From: Roseovarius bejariae
GTDB taxonomy: Bacteria > Pseudomonadota > Alphaproteobacteria > Rhodobacterales > Rhodobacteraceae
NCBI RefSeq assembly: GCF_009669325.1
Contig: NZ_SZWE01000001.1
Span: 1,803,501-1,867,500 of the forward strand
Direction of reading: 5' to 3'
DNA length: 64,000 bases
Part shown: piece after piece, positions 16,346-26,185 of the stretch
Position numbering within the stretch: the first letter of the stretch is position 1
How the letters are laid out: every line of letters starts with the position of its first letter
Made by a program: the position numbers and the translations under genes
Notes under the pieces: model-generated
Seen by the model: only the letters and a program-made list of their open reading frames with translations
The model's database searches: none
Told to the model about the DNA's origin: nothing

Positions 16346-18841
16346 ATGGCGGGACAAATCAATCATGTGGCAACGGTTTTTGATCGCGGGTTGGAAACCC
16401 CCTCGCCCGTGGTCACCTTCACCCACACCAACAGTGGCCCGACCCCGAAAATCACTTTGATTAATTGGGGTTACGGGGAATCGCAGGTGTTCGATCTCAC
16501 CCCCACGGGGCCACAGGCGGGCGCGATGCGGGTGCTGGGCAGCGGCGATTTGCTGACCCTTGATCTGGGTAGCTATGGTACTGGAAGCATTGAAGAAATC
16601 CAGCTCGGGCAGGTGTTTGAAGACTGGCAACTGGGCCATCACAGCGCCACGCTGACCTATCTCGGAAACACCGCCCACCAAGGCGATGCTACCTCTCTCA
16701 TGGCCCTGGAAACCTCCAGTGGCACCCCCCTCCTCTTCGCCGCTCCGGCCTCGGGAAGTGGCATCACGGGCTTTCGCCTGAACGGGGAAAATCTGTTATC
16801 TGACAGTGTCTTAACCCCCGATCAGGATGGGCGCTACCTCGATCGGATCGCCGACATGGCCGCCATCAACATCGGCGGGCAGGCCTATCTCTACGCCGGA
16901 TCGTCCAGTGAACACGGCATCAGCGCCTGGCGCGTCAACGACGACGCCTCCCTGACCGAAATCACCCAACTCGGCCGCAACCAAAGCCTTCCCGTACAGG
17001 CCATAACCGCCCTGGACATGGTGCATGTGGGCAGCCAGCCCTTCCTCATCGCAGCCGCCGCTGGCACCTCCAGCCTGAGCGTCATGCGCATCGCCGAGGA
17101 TGGCACATTGGAGGTCACCGACCACGCGATCGATACGCGGCATACAAGGTTTCGCGACGCGGCGACACTATCCGTCGTCGACCATGAAGGGCAGGCCTTT
17201 GTTGTGGTCAGCGGACGCGACGACGGACTGAGCCTGTTCACCCTGACCCAAGCGGGACGGTTGGTGCATCTTGATAGCCTTGCCGATAGCCAGATAAGCG
17301 CATTGGGCAATGTTAGTGCCTTAAAAATGCTGATCCGCGATGGCGACCTTGAGATTCTGACAACGGGCAGTGCCGATGCCGGGCTGAGCCAGTTCCGCTA
17401 CGATCTCGGAGAGTTGGGCGAGGTGCGTAGCACGGCCTCGGGTAATTTGAGCGGCACCATCGGCAATGACCTTTTGTCCCTGAATGGCGGCTCAGGCCGG
17501 GTCGGCGCGGGAGGCGGCGACGACCTGATCAGTGATGGGGATGGGGTCGATACGCTGACGGGCGGGCAAGGTCAGGATACCTTTGTGATGCGGGCCGACA
17601 GGGCCCGCGACGTGATCACCGATTTCACCGCTGGCGAGGATCTGCTTGATCTGTCGGCTTGGCCCTTACTCCGTTCAGCGGATCAGATCGAAGTGACCCA
17701 AACCGCAACCGGCGCGCTGCTGCGCTATGGGCAGGAAGCGTTGGAATTGCAGAGCGGAAATGAAAGCCCGCTTGAAGCCGAACAGGTTGCGTCGTGGCTG
17801 CGGTTTGGTGCGGATCACTTCAGCGTAATTTTGGCCCCCTTGCAGGAGCCAGAGCCAAGGCCCGACCCCGAGCCGACACCGGAACCGGAGCCCAATCCCG
17901 ATCCGCCACCTGAACCCGAGCCGCAACCAGAACCGCAGCCAGAACCGGGCCGTATCCTTTCAGGTAGTGACGGGCCAGACAGCATGGTCGGGGGGACCGG
18001 TAACGATTTCATAAGAGCTGACGCGGGGGAGGATACGATCGAAGGCGGTGCCGGGAACGACTCGCTTGTGGCAGGTTCGGGTTCAGACCTCGTGCGCGGA
18101 GGGCCGGGCGATGACAACATCCCGGGCAAAGCGGGGAACGACACGATTTATGGTGATGATGGTAATGATCAACTGGGAGGAAGCGATGGTTTCGATCTGA
18201 TCTTCGGCGGCGAAGGCCATGATCTTGCGGGCGGCGGTGATCAGAATGATACGATGGACGCAGGCCCCGGTGACGATTGGTTTTCCGGCGGCTGGGGCAA
18301 TGACATCGTGCGTGGCAATACCGGCGATGACAAGCTGGCCGGGAGTTACGATGATGATTGGGTCTACGGCGGTGACGGGAATGACTCTCTCGGTGGCGGA
18401 GAGGGCCGGGATGAGTTGTATGGCGACACCGGGAATGACGTTCTTGGGGCCGGGGAAGATAATGACAGTTTGTGGGGCGGCCTGGGCAGCGACTCTTTGG
18501 GCGGAGCTGATGGCGACGACGTGTTATACGGTGAAGAGGGAAACGATACATTGAACGGTGCGCATGGTAACGACACCCTCACAGGGGGGCTCGGTGCGGA
18601 TGTGTTCTTTTTCAACAATTTCTTCTCAAGCGGCACAGATATGATTACCGACTTCGACCCAGGGGAAGATTACCTGCGGCTGGTCGGGCTGCCTTTGGGG
18701 AACGATCCGATTGGCAAGCTTGAGCCGACCGAAGGACCCCACGAGGGAAGAAGCGGTCTGTGGCTGGATTTCGGGAACAACCTGATCTTCGTGGAAGGGC
18801 TTTCCGCAGGCGATCTTGATGAAAGCCACTTTCTGTTTTGA
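16346..18841 (+). CDS. Secreted RTX-type calcium-binding repeat protein with N-terminal propeller-like repeats
   Basis: 831 residues with no signal peptide, as for type I secreted proteins. Residues about 175-365 hold at least four similar units (for example GQAYLYAGSSSEHGISAW, GQAFVVVSGRDDGLSLF) that look like beta-propeller blades. A first RTX block follows at about 366-425. A proline/acidic linker of repeated E-P and D-P pairs covers about 501-535. A second, longer RTX block of GGxGxDxxx nonapeptides (GDGNDSLGG, GGAGNDSLV and relatives) spans about 537-757. The C-terminal end carries DMITDFDPGEDYLRL, typical before T1SS tails. The ATG at 16346 was preferred over a TTG at 16304; neither has a good Shine-Dalgarno. 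No T1SS genes are nearby. It may be a surface or matrix protein acting with the polysaccharide made by the genes to the right. Confidence 0.85.
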   Translation: MAGQINHVATVFDRGLETPSPVVTFTHTNSGPTPKITLINWGYGESQVFDLTPTGPQAGAMRVLGSGDLLTLDLGSYGTGSIEEIQLGQVFEDWQLGHHSATLTYLGNTAHQGDATSLMALETSSGTPLLFAAPASGSGITGFRLNGENLLSDSVLTPDQDGRYLDRIADMAAINIGGQAYLYAGSSSEHGISAWRVNDDASLTEITQLGRNQSLPVQAITALDMVHVGSQPFLIAAAAGTSSLSVMRIAEDGTLEVTDHAIDTRHTRFRDAATLSVVDHEGQAFVVVSGRDDGLSLFTLTQAGRLVHLDSLADSQISALGNVSALKMLIRDGDLEILTTGSADAGLSQFRYDLGELGEVRSTASGNLSGTIGNDLLSLNGGSGRVGAGGGDDLISDGDGVDTLTGGQGQDTFVMRADRARDVITDFTAGEDLLDLSAWPLLRSADQIEVTQTATGALLRYGQEALELQSGNESPLEAEQVASWLRFGADHFSVILAPLQEPEPRPDPEPTPEPEPNPDPPPEPEPQPEPQPEPGRILSGSDGPDSMVGGTGNDFIRADAGEDTIEGGAGNDSLVAGSGSDLVRGGPGDDNIPGKAGNDTIYGDDGNDQLGGSDGFDLIFGGEGHDLAGGGDQNDTMDAGPGDDWFSGGWGNDIVRGNTGDDKLAGSYDDDWVYGGDGNDSLGGGEGRDELYGDTGNDVLGAGEDNDSLWGGLGSDSLGGADGDDVLYGEEGNDTLNGAHGNDTLTGGLGADVFFFNNFFSSGTDMITDFDPGEDYLRLVGLPLGNDPIGKLEPTEGPHEGRSGLWLDFGNNLIFVEGLSAGDLDESHFLF

Positions 18842-18875
18842 TCATGCACCAATGCCCTGCGACATCCGCCAATCC

Positions 18876-19685
18876 TTATAGGTTGGCGATCTCGCGATTG
18901 TAACGGCGCAACAGCAGGAGGCCGGCGGCAAAGGTGACAAGGGCAACAGCATAAACGTAAAGGGGCGAAATATAGTCGCCGACATAGGTGTTGAAGATTC
19001 CGCGGCGTACTTCGCCTACAACATGAACCAGCGGGTTCCACATCAGCCAACCTTGGTAAGGTTCGGGCACGGAATCGACCAGGAACAGTACCCCGGAAAT
19101 AATGAAGAGCGGCCGGGTTACCACGGCCCAAGTCCTTTCCCACACCGGGAAAAGCGACAGCAAATAGCAGTTCAGGGTTCCAATCCCCAAAGCCAGAACA
19201 AAGGCCATGAAGAACCCATGCGCCAAGGCCACCGGATCAAACAGAATATCAACACCCGAGAACCAGATGATCGCCCCGAATACGATGCCGGCCACCATGA
19301 TTTGTGTGATGCTGTTGATCAACAAACGTGCGGTCAACGCATCCAGAAAGGTGACACCGGGATAGAACATCAGTGCTTTGGAGAACCGGAGCGATACCGA
19401 GACTTTCTGACTGATATCATTATAGGCCATGAACGGAAGAAAGCCGCTGGCATAGAAAAGTGGAAAGTTGGTACCAAGCGGCGGGCTGCGCAACATCAAC
19501 GAAAAGATCATCGTTAACAAAAGAATACCTGCCGCTGGCTCTAGAATGGCCCAGACATAGCCCAATGCCGAGCGGCCATAGGTCGTTGACATCTCGCGCA
19601 ACATCAACGCCGAAATCGTCCTTAGGGTCGCCTGACGCCTAGGGGGTTGTGCTGGCGGCAATGGAGCACTGATATCCGATGGCAT
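18876..19685 (-). CDS. kpsM: Capsule polysaccharide ABC exporter, permease subunit (KpsM-like)
   Basis: 269 residues of an ABC-2 type permease with about six hydrophobic segments. The amphipathic start RTISALMLREMSTTYGRSALGYVWAILEPAAG is the hallmark of KpsM/Wzm polysaccharide export permeases. It would form the inner-membrane channel with two KpsT-like ATPases. The ATG at 19685 gives the family length; an in-frame start at 19775 would run into the divergent kpsE start. It is convergent with the RTX gene (34-base gap) and divergent from kpsE-kpsT, so the exporter genes are split over two transcripts, which is less usual than a single operon. Confidence 0.85.
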   Translation of the reverse strand: MPSDISAPLPPAQPPRRQATLRTISALMLREMSTTYGRSALGYVWAILEPAAGILLLTMIFSLMLRSPPLGTNFPLFYASGFLPFMAYNDISQKVSVSLRFSKALMFYPGVTFLDALTARLLINSITQIMVAGIVFGAIIWFSGVDILFDPVALAHGFFMAFVLALGIGTLNCYLLSLFPVWERTWAVVTRPLFIISGVLFLVDSVPEPYQGWLMWNPLVHVVGEVRRGIFNTYVGDYISPLYVYAVALVTFAAGLLLLRRYNREIANL

Positions 19686-19763
19686 GTCTGGTGTCTGGCC
19701 GAAAGTTTGACTAATATTGGCGCTGAGTAGCCGATTTCCACGTATTAAACAACGAGTTCCCTT

Positions 19764-20942
19764 TTGGAAAAGCAACAGCCGAAATCGTCAGACCCTGAAC
19801 CCAAGGGGTCGGACGGGCCCGCCTTCGCGCCACCAGCCAGACTTGCACGGACCAAGACACGCCATGTCATTCTGCTACTCAGCTTCATACTCTGGGTGCT
19901 GGTACCCACCAGCGGGGTTGCGGTATATCTTTATACTGTCGCCAAGGATCAATATGCCAGCCATGTCGGGTTTTCCGTCCGTCGGGAAGAAGTCGGATCG
20001 GCAATGGAGCTATTGGGGGGGATCTCGGCGCTATCGGGGTCGTCTTCGACGGATACGGACATTCTGTATGAATTTATCCGTAGTCGGCAAATGGTGCGTC
20101 TGGTGGATGATCGTTTGGATCTTCAAAGCATCTACACCGTGAATGGCGATCCCTATTTCAGCCTTGGCACGGATGCCAGGATCGAGGCCCTTGTCGAATA
20201 CTGGCAACGGGTGGTCAGCGTCTATTATGACAATTCCAGCGGGCTGATCGAAGTTCGTGCCCTAGCCTTCGATCCAAAGGATGCCCACGCGATCACACAG
20301 GTCGTTTTCGACGAAAGCAGCCGCATGATCAATGAATTGTCGGCCATCGCGAGGGAAGATACCACGCGATATGCCCGCAAGGAACTTGATCAGGCCATTG
20401 ACCGGCTGAAGACAACCCGTAGCAAACTGACCAAGTTCCAGAACCGGACGCGCATTGTTGATCCTACGGCGGACCTCCAGGGTCAGATGGGCCTGCTGAA
20501 TTCATTGCAGCAACAACTGGCCACCGGGAAAATCGAGCTTGAACAGCTCTTGGGCAGCACGACGGTGACCGACCCGCGGGTCAAGGCCCTGCGCAAGAAG
20601 ATCGCCGCGATCGAAAAGCTGATTGATCAGGAACGATCCTCGTTCAGTAGCTCCGAGACCGGATCGGATGCATTTTCACAGCTTTTTGCCCAGTTTCAGG
20701 AATTGCAGGTCAACCTTGAGTTCGCCGAGAAAAGCTATCTCTCCGCGCAAGCCGCTTATGACGTGGCTCAGGCCGAAGCGGTACGCAAGTCCCGGTATCT
20801 GGCAACCTATATAAAGCCGACGCTGGCCGAAACGGCGGAGTATCCGCGCCGTCTCGAGTTCGTGCTGTTGACCTTGGGGGCGTTGGTTCTGTCTTGGTCG
20901 ATCTTGGTGATGATCTATTACTCACTGCGGGACCGGCGATGA
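19764..20942 (+). CDS. kpsE: Capsule polysaccharide export inner-membrane protein (KpsE-like polysaccharide co-polymerase)
   Basis: 392 residues: a proline-rich cytoplasmic tail, a first membrane helix at about 35-57 (HVILLLSFILWVLVPTSGVA), a long periplasmic part with coiled-coil stretches (about 200-345) and a second membrane helix at about 365-386 followed by a short basic tail. This is the topology of KpsE/Wzc-type adaptors without a kinase domain. KpsE links the ABC exporter to the outer-membrane pore. The likely start is TTG 19764; the first downstream ATG lies beyond the membrane helix. The stop overlaps kpsT (ATGA). Confidence 0.85.
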   Translation: MEKQQPKSSDPEPKGSDGPAFAPPARLARTKTRHVILLLSFILWVLVPTSGVAVYLYTVAKDQYASHVGFSVRREEVGSAMELLGGISALSGSSSTDTDILYEFIRSRQMVRLVDDRLDLQSIYTVNGDPYFSLGTDARIEALVEYWQRVVSVYYDNSSGLIEVRALAFDPKDAHAITQVVFDESSRMINELSAIAREDTTRYARKELDQAIDRLKTTRSKLTKFQNRTRIVDPTADLQGQMGLLNSLQQQLATGKIELEQLLGSTTVTDPRVKALRKKIAAIEKLIDQERSSFSSSETGSDAFSQLFAQFQELQVNLEFAEKSYLSAQAAYDVAQAEAVRKSRYLATYIKPTLAETAEYPRRLEFVLLTLGALVLSWSILVMIYYSLRDRR

Positions 20943-21619
20943 TCGAGCTGCGTAATGTCTGCAAGACATTTGTGTTGAACGGGCGCTCCAAGACTGTTGC
21001 CGACCGGATCAGCGTAACCTTCCCGCATCATACAGCCGTTGGCGTGCTCGGCCGGAACGGCGCCGGAAAGACGACCATGCTCAAGATGCTGGCCGGTTCA
21101 ATGGAACCGGACTCAGGTGAGGTGAAGGTGCATGGATCCATCTCTTGGCCGGTGGGATTTGCCGGCTCGTTTCACCCGGATCTGACCGGGTTGCAAAATA
21201 CCCGGTTCATCGCCCGTGTTTACGGGGTGGATACGGATGAACTTGCCGATTTTGTTGCTGATTTCTCGGAGCTCAGGGAACATTTCTATTTGCCGGTTCG
21301 AAGCTATTCTTCTGGCATGAAATCGCGTTTGGCTTTCGGCGTCTCCATGGGAATCAAGTTTGATACCTACCTTGTGGATGAAGTGACAGCGGTCGGTGAC
21401 GCCTCGTTCAAACAAAAAAGCGAAGCGTTATTTCGGGCACGGATGAACGAAAGCTCCGCGGTGATGGTGACACATGCCTTGGGCCAGGTAGAGCGGCTTT
21501 GTGATCATGTCGCGGTGCTGGAGGGCGGGCAGTTGCATTACTTCACAGATGTCATGGAAGGCATCGCTTTTCATCAAGAAAACATGCACCGCGCCCCTCC
21601 GGAAACCGGGGTTCGATAG
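20939..21619 (+). CDS. kpsT: Capsule polysaccharide ABC exporter, ATP-binding subunit (KpsT-like)
   Basis: 226 residues. Walker A GRNGAGKT is at residues 38-45. The signature loop is degenerate but recognisable as KpsT-type (YSSGMKSRLAFGVSM), and Walker B TYLVDEVTAVGDASF follows. KpsT subfamily ATPases drive export of finished capsule chains. The start at 20939 is in a four-base overlap with kpsE; an upstream in-frame start at 20894 would add unrelated residues. The gene is followed, convergently, by a sulfotransferase gene 15 bases away. Confidence 0.9.
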   Translation: MIELRNVCKTFVLNGRSKTVADRISVTFPHHTAVGVLGRNGAGKTTMLKMLAGSMEPDSGEVKVHGSISWPVGFAGSFHPDLTGLQNTRFIARVYGVDTDELADFVADFSELREHFYLPVRSYSSGMKSRLAFGVSMGIKFDTYLVDEVTAVGDASFKQKSEALFRARMNESSAVMVTHALGQVERLCDHVAVLEGGQLHYFTDVMEGIAFHQENMHRAPPETGVR

Positions 21620-21634
21620 TCCTGTTCGATAAGG

Positions 21635-22465
21635 TTATAATGGCCGGGATACATCCAGCCGGTTATCGAAGCCGAATAATTCATGAAGCTTCTTGTTTCG
21701 ATCAAGGAACAAAGCCTCGATCCAGCGGTCTCGTTCCTGGGTGCGTCCCGCATCAGGCTCATCAACCTTGTGAAACGCCGACCGGAACATCTCTTTTAAT
21801 TCCGGAGCCGGGATTTCATGATTGGCCAAGGCTGCTGCAAGAGCTTCGCAATCACTCACTCTCAGTGATCGGTTCGTTTGGGTCGCCGGGACTGTCCAGT
21901 TCATGTCAGAGGGCAGGTCAAGCTGCGACTCGATCACCGGACGAATGTCGCGATGACTGGCCAAAACCAAGGAGTTTTCAGTCAAATCACTCCAAGCCTT
22001 GAGCCAACCGGCAACCGGCATATCCTGTGATCGCTTGACGGCAAATTCTTCGAAATTGCGTCCGTCATAGGCACGGCGGGCAGCGCTGAATTGGTGGAAC
22101 CGCTGCTTCATGAACTGGGAATAATCGCCATAGATGAACTGGCTGAACGGGCGCAGGAAAACCACGGCCTTCAACTTGATACCCTGTGAGCGTGACAGTT
22201 GCGCCAGTGACTTCCCGCGGGGCGGTTGCGAAAAAAGGTCTTCATGGCTCAGGACGACCGTGTACGCATCATTGGCAAACATGGCATTGAGCCCTGCTTC
22301 GTTCAGCTTGGCAATTTCGGCGGCGTTTCCGGGGTGCCCGCCCTCATTATGGGGATACTCGATACCTTGGACCCTGAGTTTATCTCGGTTGTTCAGCATA
22401 ACGCGCTGCAAATAGGTGGAGCCACACTTGGGGGAACCGATATGAAGAAGGATTTGTCGTGTCAT
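21635..22465 (-). CDS. Sulfotransferase-family protein
   Basis: 276 residues. The PAPS-binding 5'-phosphosulfate loop is at the N terminus (LLHIGSPKCGSTYLQ, residues 6-20), and a second motif VVFLRPFSQFIYGDY near residue 105 corresponds to the 3'-phosphate-binding region. The enzyme would move sulfate from PAPS to a sugar hydroxyl in the cytoplasm. Its start overlaps the stop of the glycosyltransferase gene upstream by four bases, so ugd, the glycosyltransferase and this gene look like one minus-strand operon. The acceptor is unknown; a capsule repeat unit is the natural guess. Confidence 0.75.
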   Translation of the reverse strand: MTRQILLHIGSPKCGSTYLQRVMLNNRDKLRVQGIEYPHNEGGHPGNAAEIAKLNEAGLNAMFANDAYTVVLSHEDLFSQPPRGKSLAQLSRSQGIKLKAVVFLRPFSQFIYGDYSQFMKQRFHQFSAARRAYDGRNFEEFAVKRSQDMPVAGWLKAWSDLTENSLVLASHRDIRPVIESQLDLPSDMNWTVPATQTNRSLRVSDCEALAAALANHEIPAPELKEMFRSAFHKVDEPDAGRTQERDRWIEALFLDRNKKLHELFGFDNRLDVSRPL

Positions 22466-24864
22466 GACATTTTCTTTCCATAGGACGCGACACCGGGTGT
22501 TGCACCAAGTTGCTCATGAAGACGGTCAAGCATCTTGTCCAACGGGTCACCTAACAGGGTCAGGTCGATCCGGCGGTCGGCATCGCATACGGGCGGCATA
22601 TTCCAAGCCCGCAACAATGCCTCGGCCAAGGCCGGGCCAGTGGGGGCGCTTGACAAGATGGCGGGGCTGAGTGTGGCCAGATCCTTGCCACCAAAACGGT
22701 TGGTAACAACGCGCACCCCCGAAGCCGCCATTTCAATAGGCGGATGGCTGGGGTGTGGAGAATACATCAAGGTCAATCCCAAGTCGGTCCCAAGGAGGTA
22801 AGGCGGATAATCATCCCACGCCAGTTTGCCCATGCTTTCCAGAACGACACCACCGGGTAGCTTCACCGGATCATGCCGCAGGCCGATAGAGACCGGGGCA
22901 ATGTCATCCGGCCCCAAGCCGCAGTCTTGGATAAACAGGCCCAGTGCTTCGATGGCGGTGGCAAACATATTCCGCGGCACTTCGGGCCGACCATACAATG
23001 CCAGCCGACGCGCCCCACTTTCAGAAGGTACGGGATTGCGTGGCGCATCCGCATATCGGGCAATGTCGATCGAGGGGTGGAATGCCAGCGCACCCGCCGT
23101 GGCAAACCCGAACCCCTGCGTCGCGAAATGATCGCGCAGAAGCGTTGTATTGAAAATCGGTTCGAATCCCAATTCATACGAGGCCATGGCATCGGCAAAC
23201 TCTGGCCCCCAAGGGTAAAAATTGGGTTCGAAATCCTGTATCAGATACCAAAACCGTGTCTCGTTCAGGTCGTACTCATCAATCAAATGGCGGGCGATGT
23301 GGGCACTCCACCACGCGGTTGCCAGAATGCGGTCATCGGGATTGAGGGTAAGGCCACGACCCAGCACACCGCATTGCAATTCGATGCGGTTGGCGGCACC
23401 GCTTTCGATGGCCTCGGGTGCCAATCGCCGAGTCACGAACAGCCGTGATGCGGCGGGGTTCACCAATGGCATATCCGTGGCAATGAAGCGTACCCGGCGG
23501 CCCCGTGCGGCAAGGCCCAGACCAATATCCAGTGCCGTCGCAATACCAGCGAAGATTTCCGTCGGGTTCAGGGTCGGCACAAGGATGATGATCGCGGCAT
23601 CGGTTTCAGGCGTCACGACCGGTTCCCAAGAGGGCATTTTCCGCGTGTCGATCAGGCTTTTGTAATCTTGCGGTTGCTTCGTTCCGCCGCCAATCGCACC
23701 CGTGATATCGGATTTTTTCGGCGGCACCCCCGGAGACAAGCCGTAAAGCCGGTTATCGAAGTCATCGAGGGCTTTGGGCAGCCGCGAATAAAAGGTATCG
23801 CGCAGGGTCCAGACCAGACGTCCGGCATTGACCAAGGCAAAGCCAGCAGCGATCCGGGAAAGCCGGGCATGACCTGTAAACAGCAGCCGCGCCGCGTCCA
23901 GTAGATGGGGCCCCGCCCCAAGACGGTGTCGCAGGTAGGGGCGCAATGATCCTGTTCGGGCGCTATCGACAGGTATCCCGCCATTCGCCATGGTCTCTGC
24001 CATACGGTTGTGGACAGATATTCCCAGATAGCGCGCCAGCGCATAAGGCCCTGCCTCGCGGCGCATCCATGACAGGCGTTCTTCACGACTACGCCGACGC
24101 AACCACCGACGCGCGGAGCGGTCGACGGCACCGATGGCATTCTTTTCGTGTTGACGGTAATCGACCAAGGCTTCCTGTATCAGATGCACACCCGGTCCGG
24201 GAAGCGCTTCGGCAATCAGGCCCAACCAAAGATCATGGTAGAAGTGGACACCGTTTTGCTGCGGGAAGGGCAATGCCGTTCGCAATAACCCCACCTGCAT
24301 CAGTGTCGTCATCCCGGTGATGTTGTTCCGATAGAGCAGCCCACGCAGCCCCGGCGCGCGGTGTCTTCGCTCGTATCTGAACATCGAAGGATGAAGCTCG
24401 GTGCCGGAGTCATCTATGAGTCGGGCATCGGAATGCACCAGCAACGCACCGGTTCGCCGAATTTCGGCACATCCACGCGAAAGGCGCTGTGGATGCCACA
24501 GATCGTCTTGATCACTCATGGCGATCAACGGTTCTGGGCCGTCCGCTGCCTGTTTCTCACTTATTGTGAGAGCCTCTGTCAGCCCGGCCTCAAAGGCTCG
24601 TACCGCGTCAAGCTGACCGCCCGGGTTCAGGACATGCACATCAACACCGGCACCGGCGGCAGTATCGCGCAACAGGGTTTCAGAGGTCCCGTCTGCGATC
24701 ACGGCAATCAGCGTAAGCGGACCGATGTCGGTTTGCTCGGCTATGGATTTGATCTGTGTCGCCAGGTGCGCAGGGTCAGGCCGGAAAACCGCCATCACCA
24801 CCAGGATTGGCTGTGCATCCCGTGTCACGATGGGCCGGTCCGGCGAATGTGACTCAGAGGTCAT
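22462..24864 (-). CDS. Two-domain glycosyltransferase: GT2 plus WsaF-like rhamnosyltransferase domain
   Basis: 800 residues. The N-terminal part (about 15-260) is a GT2 enzyme with ILVVMAVFRP at the fold start and the metal site IAMSDQDDLWHPQRL. The C-terminal part (about 430-790) is a GT-B enzyme of the WsaF type, with FWYLIQDFEPNFYPWG, LALYGRPEVPRNMF and SPHPSHPPIEMAASGVRVVTN. WsaF-type enzymes are rhamnosyltransferases, in line with the dTDP-rhamnose operon at 40-43.5 kb. The start at 24864 overlaps the ugd stop by 11 bases; a longer frame would run deep into ugd. The fusion suggests addition of two sugars in sequence by one polypeptide. Confidence 0.82.
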   Translation of the reverse strand: MTSESHSPDRPIVTRDAQPILVVMAVFRPDPAHLATQIKSIAEQTDIGPLTLIAVIADGTSETLLRDTAAGAGVDVHVLNPGGQLDAVRAFEAGLTEALTISEKQAADGPEPLIAMSDQDDLWHPQRLSRGCAEIRRTGALLVHSDARLIDDSGTELHPSMFRYERRHRAPGLRGLLYRNNITGMTTLMQVGLLRTALPFPQQNGVHFYHDLWLGLIAEALPGPGVHLIQEALVDYRQHEKNAIGAVDRSARRWLRRRSREERLSWMRREAGPYALARYLGISVHNRMAETMANGGIPVDSARTGSLRPYLRHRLGAGPHLLDAARLLFTGHARLSRIAAGFALVNAGRLVWTLRDTFYSRLPKALDDFDNRLYGLSPGVPPKKSDITGAIGGGTKQPQDYKSLIDTRKMPSWEPVVTPETDAAIIILVPTLNPTEIFAGIATALDIGLGLAARGRRVRFIATDMPLVNPAASRLFVTRRLAPEAIESGAANRIELQCGVLGRGLTLNPDDRILATAWWSAHIARHLIDEYDLNETRFWYLIQDFEPNFYPWGPEFADAMASYELGFEPIFNTTLLRDHFATQGFGFATAGALAFHPSIDIARYADAPRNPVPSESGARRLALYGRPEVPRNMFATAIEALGLFIQDCGLGPDDIAPVSIGLRHDPVKLPGGVVLESMGKLAWDDYPPYLLGTDLGLTLMYSPHPSHPPIEMAASGVRVVTNRFGGKDLATLSPAILSSAPTGPALAEALLRAWNMPPVCDADRRIDLTLLGDPLDKMLDRLHEQLGATPGVASYGKKMS

Positions 24865-26185
24865 CTTTTGCGGAATATCCGGAACGTCCGATACTTTCAT
24901 AGGCAGCGAATCCAGCCTGCTTGGCATCGGCGACTGTGTAGACATTACGAAGATCCGCCATCCGCGGAACACTCATGATTTCGGCGATACGGCCCAGATC
25001 CAACGCACGGAATTCATTCCACTCGGTCAGGATGACCAGAAGATCGGCACCGCCTGCTGCATCATAGGCATCGTCACACCATGTGACCCCGGGCAAAAGC
25101 TTCTCACCTTCATGACGGCCTTGCGGGTCCGCAACCTGAACCCGCGCACCGCCACCCACGAGGGCAGGTACAATGGTAAGCGACGGCGCATCGCGCATGT
25201 CGTCGGTATTCGGTTTGAAGGTCACACCCAGCACGGCCACGGTTTTGCCATTGAAGCTTCCGTCGCAAAGATCGAGAAGTTTATCGATCATTCGACGTTT
25301 GACCTTGTCGTTCACCTCGATCACGGTCTCGGTAATGAGCATCGGAACACTGTGATCCTGACCAATGCGAGCAAGTGCATTCGTGTCCTTTGGAAAGCAC
25401 GAGCCGCCATAACCGGGGCCAGCGTGCAGGAACTTGTTGCCAATACGCCCATCAAGACCCATGCCTTGTGCCACTTTTTTGACATCGGCGCCGGTGCGCT
25501 CACAAAGTGCCGCAATCTCGTTGATAAAGGTGATCTTGGTCGCCAGAAACGCGTTGGCAGCATACTTGATCATCTCGGCGCTTTCCAGATCGGTCGAGAT
25601 GATGGGAAAGTCGCGCAGGTAGAGCGGGCGATAGATCTCGGCCATGACATCGGCAGCACGATCGGTCTCGACCCCCACAACGACGCGATCGGGCTTCATG
25701 AAATCGTCGATCGCGGCACCTTCGCGCAAGAACTCGGGGTTCGAGGCTACGTCGAAATCCAAATCAGGATTGGCATTTTGCACGACCTCCTTGACCTGAC
25801 GGTTGGTCCCGACGGGCACGGTGGATTTGGTGACAATCACCATATAATCCTTTGCCGCACGGGCGATTTCCTCGGCGGCCGCCATGACGTAACTCAGATC
25901 AGCATGACCGTCACCGCGCCGCGTCGGTGTACCCACGGCAATGAACACCGCATCGACGCCATCGATGGCCTGTGCCAGATCATTGGTAAAGCTCAGGTGC
26001 CCGATGTCGACGTTCTTGGCCATGAGCCGATCCAGACCCGGCTCGAATATCGGAACCTCACCGCGTTCAAGCATCGCGATCTTGTCCAGGTCTTTGTCGA
26101 CGCAAGTCACATCATGACCGAAATCCGAGAAGCACACCCCGGATACAAGACCCACATAACCGGTTCCAATCATTGCGATTTTCAT
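24854..26185 (-). CDS. ugd: UDP-glucose 6-dehydrogenase
   Basis: 443 residues, normal length. The NAD-binding start MKIAMIGTGYVGLVSGVCFS, the central signature and the catalytic cysteine motif GYGGSCFPKDTNAL (about residue 260) are all present, as is the late GVTFKPNTDDMRDAPSL. It makes UDP-glucuronate from UDP-glucose with two NAD, supplying an acidic sugar or its derivatives for the polysaccharide. It is the first gene of a minus-strand operon and is divergent from a GT2 gene, with a 227-base gap that must hold both promoters; I could not fix these. Confidence 0.95.
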   Translation of the reverse strand: MKIAMIGTGYVGLVSGVCFSDFGHDVTCVDKDLDKIAMLERGEVPIFEPGLDRLMAKNVDIGHLSFTNDLAQAIDGVDAVFIAVGTPTRRGDGHADLSYVMAAAEEIARAAKDYMVIVTKSTVPVGTNRQVKEVVQNANPDLDFDVASNPEFLREGAAIDDFMKPDRVVVGVETDRAADVMAEIYRPLYLRDFPIISTDLESAEMIKYAANAFLATKITFINEIAALCERTGADVKKVAQGMGLDGRIGNKFLHAGPGYGGSCFPKDTNALARIGQDHSVPMLITETVIEVNDKVKRRMIDKLLDLCDGSFNGKTVAVLGVTFKPNTDDMRDAPSLTIVPALVGGGARVQVADPQGRHEGEKLLPGVTWCDDAYDAAGGADLLVILTEWNEFRALDLGRIAEIMSVPRMADLRNVYTVADAKQAGFAAYESIGRSGYSAKDDL

